Shown here: positions 59,866 to 64,000 of the stretch, piece after piece
Layout: every line of letters starts with the position of its first letter
How positions within the stretch are numbered: position 1 is the stretch's first letter
Assembly: GCA_020723325.1 (NCBI GenBank)
Contig: DYJD01000005.1
Span: 167,653-231,652 of the forward strand
DNA from: Desulfosudis oleivorans
GTDB lineage: Bacteria; Desulfobacterota; Desulfobacteria; Desulfobacterales; SURF-7
Direction: 5' to 3'
DNA: 64,000 bases
Position numbers and translations under genes: made by a program
Notes under the pieces: model-generated
Told to the model about the DNA's origin: nothing
The model's input: the letters and a program-made list of their open reading frames with translations, nothing else
The model's database searches: none

Positions 59866-60675
59866 TTATTTGATGCGCCTGAGTTTGTGGGTCTCACGTA
59901 ATTGTCGCCACAATGTTTGGATAATGATGACCACTACGCCTTCTTCACTCAAGTGCGCCTGTTTGGATTGAAGGCGGCAGGACTCCATCAGCGCCGAATT
60001 GCCTGACCAAAGGCCGAAATTCTGATGAATGTACTCACCCAAACCGGTATGCAAGGCTGGCAGTTCCGCGACTGTCATGTTGGCGATGATGGCCCTGTCT
60101 TTGAGGGGCAAGGCTGAGATCAGTCGCGCCACTGCTTTTTCCAGCGTATCCGGCGGCAGTTCTACCGACTCGGTCTCTTTTTCAGCGTTCTTCCAAAAAT
60201 TCGCTTCAATGAGGCCCATATAGACAACCGTTTCCAGCAGGTTCTGGGCGGATACATGGAGCCGGGCATCTTCTTTGCGACTCGGGCCGGCCACATGCAT
60301 GGTTTCAACGGAAAAACTTTCAGCCCAGGCACTGATTTCCTGGGCTGCTTCAAAAGCGGCTGTCTGCTTCAGGTCCATTGCCAGACAGGGCTTTTGATGG
60401 ATTTCAGCCCAGGATTGAATCCGTCGCAGCCTGTCCGACAAATTCCCCTGGAAGAGGATCAGAGTGCCGTGGGCGGCCAGCAGATTTTTTTCATCAGCCG
60501 AGTTCACGCCGGGGCTGGTGTTTATCGTAAGGTTGTATTTTTGGGAGGTTTGGCGGTTTGTAAAAAGAATATTACTGTCGGTCCAGCCGCCGTGGGCAAG
60601 ATCGAGTTTGAGGGCGACTTCTAGCGCAGCACCGGCCACGCCTTCTTCTCCATTGGAAAGAATTTTATTAATCAT
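59866..60675 (-). CDS. SLOG-type (molybdenum-carrier-like) domain fused to DUF6794
   Basis: 269 residues. The N-terminal 145 resemble the Rossmann-like putative molybdenum carrier/SLOG family (LSNGEEGVAGAALEVALKLDLAHGGW), although the usual Gly-Gly-Gln-Thr-Gly loop reads NGEEG, so ligand binding may be altered. The C-terminal part (PPDTLEKAVARLISALPLKDRAIIANM...GLGEYIHQNFGLWSGNSALMESC) matches DUF6794 as I recall it. SLOG proteins bind nucleotides and are often in stress or conflict systems. No convincing ribosome-binding site. Confidence 0.65.
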   Translation of the reverse strand: MINKILSNGEEGVAGAALEVALKLDLAHGGWTDSNILFTNRQTSQKYNLTINTSPGVNSADEKNLLAAHGTLILFQGNLSDRLRRIQSWAEIHQKPCLAMDLKQTAAFEAAQEISAWAESFSVETMHVAGPSRKEDARLHVSAQNLLETVVYMGLIEANFWKNAEKETESVELPPDTLEKAVARLISALPLKDRAIIANMTVAELPALHTGLGEYIHQNFGLWSGNSALMESCRLQSKQAHLSEEGVVVIIIQTLWRQLRETHKLRRIK

Positions 60676-60758
60676 GGGAGAAAATCCGGTTTACAATCAT
60701 CATATGCATCCTTGGGGCATTGTATAAAAAGGGGCGAAGATATTCAATTGCAAAACCT

Positions 60759-61019
60759 TCATCCCGGAACTTGGTCGGAAAAATATTTGGCCTTACACGC
60801 AGGGCACAGATAAGCCGGGACTTTGGGCGAATGAGTGAAACGGGCATCGTAGGTTTTCATCCAGCCGTAATCCGACAGCTTGGTTCCCACCCGGGCTGTC
60901 AAAATCGCCAGGGGTGGTGCTTCAGAATAGGCCTCATCCCTTTCAAAAAAGGTTGCGCCATAGATGCACCCGCTGCAAGGAATATCCACGGTATTTGTAT
61001 CAGGGGCTTCGGATTCCAT
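60759..61019 (-). CDS. Small Cys-rich protein, zinc-ribbon-like
   Basis: 86 residues with two Cys pairs (PCSGCIYG and YLCPACKAK) separated by about 55 residues, likely one metal site. No clear ribosome-binding site and no family recognised. It lies 83 bp upstream of the SLOG gene on the same strand and may be co-transcribed. Confidence 0.5.
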   Translation of the reverse strand: MESEAPDTNTVDIPCSGCIYGATFFERDEAYSEAPPLAILTARVGTKLSDYGWMKTYDARFTHSPKVPAYLCPACKAKYFSDQVPG

Positions 61020-61249
61020 TATTCACTGCTTCAATTGACAAATAAAAGGCCTGTGCTCAAATTCTGATATCAAATTAAAATTATAAGAAATATTTAAGAA
61101 CGAATTGCGCAAAAGTCAAGTCCCTGGTATGATCCAAGGAAAAAAAACCAGGCAAACAGAGGGAACGCTGAAGGCTTTTTGATCAAAGCTTTTAGTGAGA
61201 TTGAAAATTTTGATTTACAATTTTTCCAGAAGGAAGGGCTGATTTTCAA

Positions 61250-61951
61250 ATGGCAAGAGGAAAAAAATATTATGCAATTGCCCGTGGGCGGAAACCCGGC
61301 ATTTATGAGGAATGGTATGGTGAACAAGGTGCGGAAAAACAGATCCAAGGTTTTACCGGTGCGGTCTATAAAGGATTTTTATCCCGTGAAGAGGCTGAGG
61401 AGTGGCTGAAACAACCCATCCGGAAGCCCAAAGCCATCGGAACTGAAATCTCCCCTAAAAAAGGCGGGAACGGTCCACGGAAAGGGGATATGGTCCTTTT
61501 TACGGACGGGGGCTGCATCAACAATCCCGGACCGGGCGGATACGGTGTGGTGCTGATACAAAACGGCCATCGCCATGAGCTGTCCGGCGGCTTCCGTCTC
61601 ACCACCAACAATCGGATGGAGCTGACAGCCTGTATTGTAGGGCTGGGGCAGTTGGCGGAAAAAGCGGCTGTGACCGTCTACACCGATTCCCAATATCTCG
61701 TGAATGGAATCACCAAGGGCTGGGCCAAGAGCTGGCGAAAACGGGGCTGGAAAAAATCAGATGGTCAAAATGCCTTGAATCCGGATTTATGGGAACGTCT
61801 GCTGGAATTGTGTGAATTTCATGATGTGGAATTCGTCTGGGTCAAGGGCCATGCCGGCAACAAGGAAAATGAGCGCTGCGATCAACTGGCAACCGCGGCG
61901 GCAGCAAAAAAGCAATTGCCAAAGGATGAAGGGTATAAAGGCAACGAATAA
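61250..61951 (+). CDS. rnhA: Ribonuclease HI with N-terminal hybrid-binding domain
   Basis: 233 residues. The first 55 form a hybrid-binding domain (KYYAIARGRKPGIYEEW, FKGFLSREEAEEW-like), common in eukaryotic RNase H1 and some bacteria. The RNase H domain has the catalytic acidic set: Asp86 (LFTDGGCINNPGPGG), Glu in NNRMELTA, Asp in YTDSQYL and Asp in NERCDQLA, plus the VKGHAGNKEN loop. It degrades RNA in RNA-DNA hybrids. AAGGAAGGG lies about 10 bases upstream. The aldolase gene follows by 30 bp. Confidence 0.93.
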   Translation: MARGKKYYAIARGRKPGIYEEWYGEQGAEKQIQGFTGAVYKGFLSREEAEEWLKQPIRKPKAIGTEISPKKGGNGPRKGDMVLFTDGGCINNPGPGGYGVVLIQNGHRHELSGGFRLTTNNRMELTACIVGLGQLAEKAAVTVYTDSQYLVNGITKGWAKSWRKRGWKKSDGQNALNPDLWERLLELCEFHDVEFVWVKGHAGNKENERCDQLATAAAAKKQLPKDEGYKGNE

Positions 61952-61981
61952 CCAACAACAAGAAACGGTCAAGGAGGTCCC

Positions 61982-62977
61982 ATGGCAGTGAACTACAAAG
62001 AGCTGGGTTTGGTAAACACCCGTGAGATGCTTCAAAAGGCCATGGCCGGCGGGTATGCCGTACCTGCTTATAATTTTAACAATCTTGAGCAGATCCAGGC
62101 CATCATCAACGGCTGCGGGCGAACCGGCTCGCCGGTGATTCTGCAAGTATCCAAAGGGGCCCGGGAGTATGCCGACCCGATCCTGCTCCGCAACCTGGGA
62201 AAGGGTGCCGTGGAGATGGCGTGCTCCCAAGGGTATAAGATTCCCATTGCCCTTCATTTGGATCACGGCGACAGTTATGAAGTCTGCGAGGCCTGTATTG
62301 AAAACGGTTTTTCGTCGGTAATGATCGACGGGTCTCACCACCCCTATGAGGAAAACGTGGAATTGACCCGGAAGGTAGTGAATTTTGCCCATCACCATGA
62401 TGTGACCGTGGAAGGTGAGCTGGGGATCCTGGCAGGCATCGAAGACGATGTCTCCGCAGCCCAATCCCTTTACACCCGGCCGGATGATGTGGAAGACTTT
62501 GTCCGCAGAACCGGTGTGGATTCCCTGGCCATTTCCATTGGCACGTCCCACGGGGCCTTTAAATTCAAACCGGAGCAGTGCACCAAAAATGAACAGGGCG
62601 TGTTTGTCCCGCCGCCGCTGCGTTTCGACATTCTAGCGGAAATCGAAAAGCGCATCCCCGGCTTTCCCATCGTACTGCACGGCGCCAGCTCGGTTTTGCA
62701 GAAATATATTGATATCATCAACAGCAACGGCGGCAAATTGGAAGCCGCCGTGGGCATCCCGGAAGGGCAACTGCGTCAAGCCGCCAGTTCAGCCGTATGC
62801 AAGATCAATGTGGATTCGGACGGGCGTCTGGTCATGACAGCCATGATCCGCAAAATCTTCAGCGAAAATCCCAAGGAATTCGATCCGCGCAAATATCTCG
62901 GCCCGGCCAGGGAAGAGCTGATGAAAATGATCATGGACAAGAATCGGAACGTGTTCGGCAGTGCGGGGCGATATTGA
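61982..62977 (+). CDS. fba: Class II fructose-bisphosphate aldolase
   Basis: 331 residues, Zn-dependent aldolase fold: YAVPAYNFNNLEQ, LHLDHGDSYE (catalytic Asp and a zinc His), SSVMIDGSHHPYEENV, VEGELGILAG, GTSHGAFKF (zinc His) and VLHGASSV (third zinc His). It interconverts fructose-1,6-bisphosphate with dihydroxyacetone phosphate and glyceraldehyde-3-phosphate, and so joins the glycerol operon's product to central metabolism. AAGGAGGT precedes the ATG. Confidence 0.93.
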   Translation: MAVNYKELGLVNTREMLQKAMAGGYAVPAYNFNNLEQIQAIINGCGRTGSPVILQVSKGAREYADPILLRNLGKGAVEMACSQGYKIPIALHLDHGDSYEVCEACIENGFSSVMIDGSHHPYEENVELTRKVVNFAHHHDVTVEGELGILAGIEDDVSAAQSLYTRPDDVEDFVRRTGVDSLAISIGTSHGAFKFKPEQCTKNEQGVFVPPPLRFDILAEIEKRIPGFPIVLHGASSVLQKYIDIINSNGGKLEAAVGIPEGQLRQAASSAVCKINVDSDGRLVMTAMIRKIFSENPKEFDPRKYLGPAREELMKMIMDKNRNVFGSAGRY

Positions 62978-63002
62978 TTTCATCAAGCAGCCCAAAGAAA
63001 AC

Positions 63003-63145
63003 CCGAAATCCGAATATCGAAATGCGAAACAAATTCGAATTACCAAAATTCAAATAAGACAGCCTTGGCAAATGCTGCAGTACCAGCCGGCGCTTTTTGT
63101 TTTGGTTATTAGAATTTCGAATTTGTTTCGAGTTTCGGATTTCGG
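63003..63145. repeat. Long imperfect inverted repeat
   Basis: Left arm 63003-63051 begins CCGAAATCCGAA and contains CGAAACAAATTCGAA; right arm 63099-63145 carries both blocks in reverse complement. The arms (about 47 bp) surround a 47-base GC-richer centre. No coding content. The size fits a MITE-like hairpin unrelated in sequence to the other repeat families. Confidence 0.55.
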
Positions 63146-63164
63146 CATTCGAATTTAAAAATAA

Positions 63165-64000
63165 CTAATGTCCCCCCGCGGCGGCTTTCTCTTTTTGAGC
63201 TGCTTCTTTAGGCGGTGCCGGCTGAACGGACGCCAAACCTGCCGTGGCTTTTTTCAATTTCTTTTTCACCAGCTCCGTCTCAGCCTCACCAAGCTTCAGT
63301 TGAGCAGCCGATTCAAGGTCGGCGATGGCTGTTTGGTATCCTTCCACAGTCCCCTTTCCGGCAGCCACATCCGCGCGATACAACAATAAGACGAAATCGA
63401 TATTCCGGAACCGCGCTGCAATGATTTCCTGCTGCTGTTTGGTCGTGGCATAGGGTTGGGCTTTGGTCAGGTCCGCACGGATTGCTTCAAAATCCGGTAT
63501 GCTGGCGGCATCCACAATAGTATCCACTTTTTCAATAAAATAATTACAGATAAGAGGATATACTTCCGCTTTATCATAGCTTTTTTTCACTTGTTCCGGC
63601 AGAACAGCTCCCGGCATTGTTACCAGGTGATGTCTGCCCACAGGCGCAAAATTACCCTTCCAGACTTCCAGCGCGCCATCGTCCTCTATCAAATAATAAT
63701 TCCTCGAATTGCTGACACTGGTAATCACAATCGGGGTAAATATCACGGCTAGGCCGGCAACCAGCGCGATAAGTATTTTTTTCAAGCCGGCGGCTTTCTC
63801 CGCATCAAACGGCTTTGGTTTGGGCAGGTCCGGGATTGGTTCTGCTGTCTGTATGGCCGCAGCCTCTAATTCAGCTTCGGCTTCTGCCTTGGCTTTAGCC
63901 TCTGCTTCGGCTTTGGCGCGGGCTTCGGCTTCCGCCTTGGCTTTGGCCTCTGCTTCGGCTTTGGCGCGGGCTTCGGCTTCCGCCTTGGCTTTGGCCTCTG
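63165..64000 (-). CDS. Membrane protein with Ala/Lys/Glu repeat helix, 5' end outside window
   Basis: The frame is open from the right edge to a stop at 63165 (277 codons seen). The first visible 65 residues are AKAKAEAEARAKAEAE repeats, a long charged single helix, then a Pro-rich bend (EPIPDLPKPKP), one membrane helix (KKILIALVAGLAVIFTPIVI) and about 180 residues of mostly helical soluble domain ending in an Ala/Lys-rich tail. A TTG at 63785 is an internal codon of this frame, not the start. TolA-like spacer geometry suggests a cell-envelope link; family not recognised. Confidence 0.7.
   Translation of the reverse strand, partial: EAKAKAEAEARAKAEAEAKAKAEAEARAKAEAEAKAKAEAEAELEAAAIQTAEPIPDLPKPKPFDAEKAAGLKKILIALVAGLAVIFTPIVITSVSNSRNYYLIEDDGALEVWKGNFAPVGRHHLVTMPGAVLPEQVKKSYDKAEVYPLICNYFIEKVDTIVDAASIPDFEAIRADLTKAQPYATTKQQQEIIAARFRNIDFVLLLYRADVAAGKGTVEGYQTAIADLESAAQLKLGEAETELVKKKLKKATAGLASVQPAPPKEAAQKEKAAAGGH
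63901..63996 (-). repeat. Perfect 48-bp coding tandem repeat (two copies, continuing off the window)
   Basis: Bases 63901-63948 and 63949-63996 are identical; the next copy starts at 63997. Each codes 16 residues of the Ala/Lys/Glu helix. Identity at synonymous sites implies recent copy-number change. Confidence 0.85.

Noticed and set aside
1..64000. CRISPR arrays, insertion sequences, rRNA or intact tRNA genes
   Set aside because: No regularly spaced repeats with unique spacers, no transposase motifs and no complete tRNA arms were seen.

Overview
The window looks like chromosomal DNA of a strictly anaerobic, metabolically versatile Gram-negative bacterium, most likely a Desulfobacterota (deltaproteobacterial) member. 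This is an inference from gene content: a class III PHA synthase pair (PhaE/PhaC), a glycerol-3-phosphate dehydrogenase wired to heterodisulfide-reductase-like electron carriers, a beta-oxidation fusion enzyme, several soluble PAS hybrid kinases, lipoproteins and outer-membrane proteins. I saw no complete tRNA, rRNA, insertion sequence or CRISPR array.

Layout. 1-1.9 kb: 5' part of a 3-hydroxyacyl-CoA dehydrogenase/enoyl-CoA hydratase (minus strand, runs off the left edge) with a FadR-type TGAATG-CATTCA operator. 2.3-3.9 kb: trypsin-like lipoprotein. 4.2-7.6 kb: a three-part metallophosphoesterase-NACHT-FGE/C-lectin protein, a likely immune-type STAND NTPase whose end resembles a diversity-generating-retroelement variable region. 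8.2-11.8 kb: MFS exporter, VapBC toxin-antitoxin pair, CorA-like channel, small zinc ribbon. 12.1-14.1 kb: hybrid kinase. 14.5-17.9 kb: actin-like ATPase, membrane-anchored peptidoglycan amidase and AMIN-domain protein, then a chemoreceptor. 20.1-23.3 kb: PhaE, PhaC with a repetitive tail, double-GAF protein. 23.9-31.0 kb: a compact operon glpA-glpB-(cytochrome b/c-ferredoxin fusion)-HdrB-like-glpK for anaerobic glycerol use. 31.0-33.4 kb: PilZ protein plus hybrid kinase.

33.5-42.2 kb: a DUF2860 outer-membrane protein, a 22-residue membrane peptide and an OmpR-type two-component system, followed on the other strand by an ECF sigma factor with two flavoproteins, then a metallo-beta-lactamase-fold lipoprotein and a divergent isoprenylcysteine-methyltransferase-like protein. 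The promoters in front of the DUF2860 and methyltransferase genes carry the same array: four TTTCAC-like hexamers every 11 bp, then 11 bp to a TATATT -10 box. This suggests a small regulon of the neighbouring response regulator. 42.5-45.7 kb: propeller/ankyrin lipoprotein and a diguanylate cyclase. 45.7-51.3 kb: LytTR-type two-component system divergent from a small exported glycine-rich protein, a MacB/LolCDE-like ABC transporter and a LolA-like carrier, with three 20-bp-spaced repeats in the promoter. 51.4-64 kb: beta-helix protein, SCP2 protein, acetyltransferase plus M20 deacylase, DEAD-box helicase, cupin, cNMP-binding protein, SLOG/DUF6794 protein, RNase HI, class II aldolase and a membrane protein with a perfect 48-bp coding repeat that runs off the right edge.

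Intergenic DNA carries at least two repeat families: hexamer-phased CGGNNT arrays, often in facing pairs, and a roughly 80-bp hairpin element with a REP-like core (four copies). Small gene remnants (AAA kinase, FG-GAP, GNAT) indicate past turnover.
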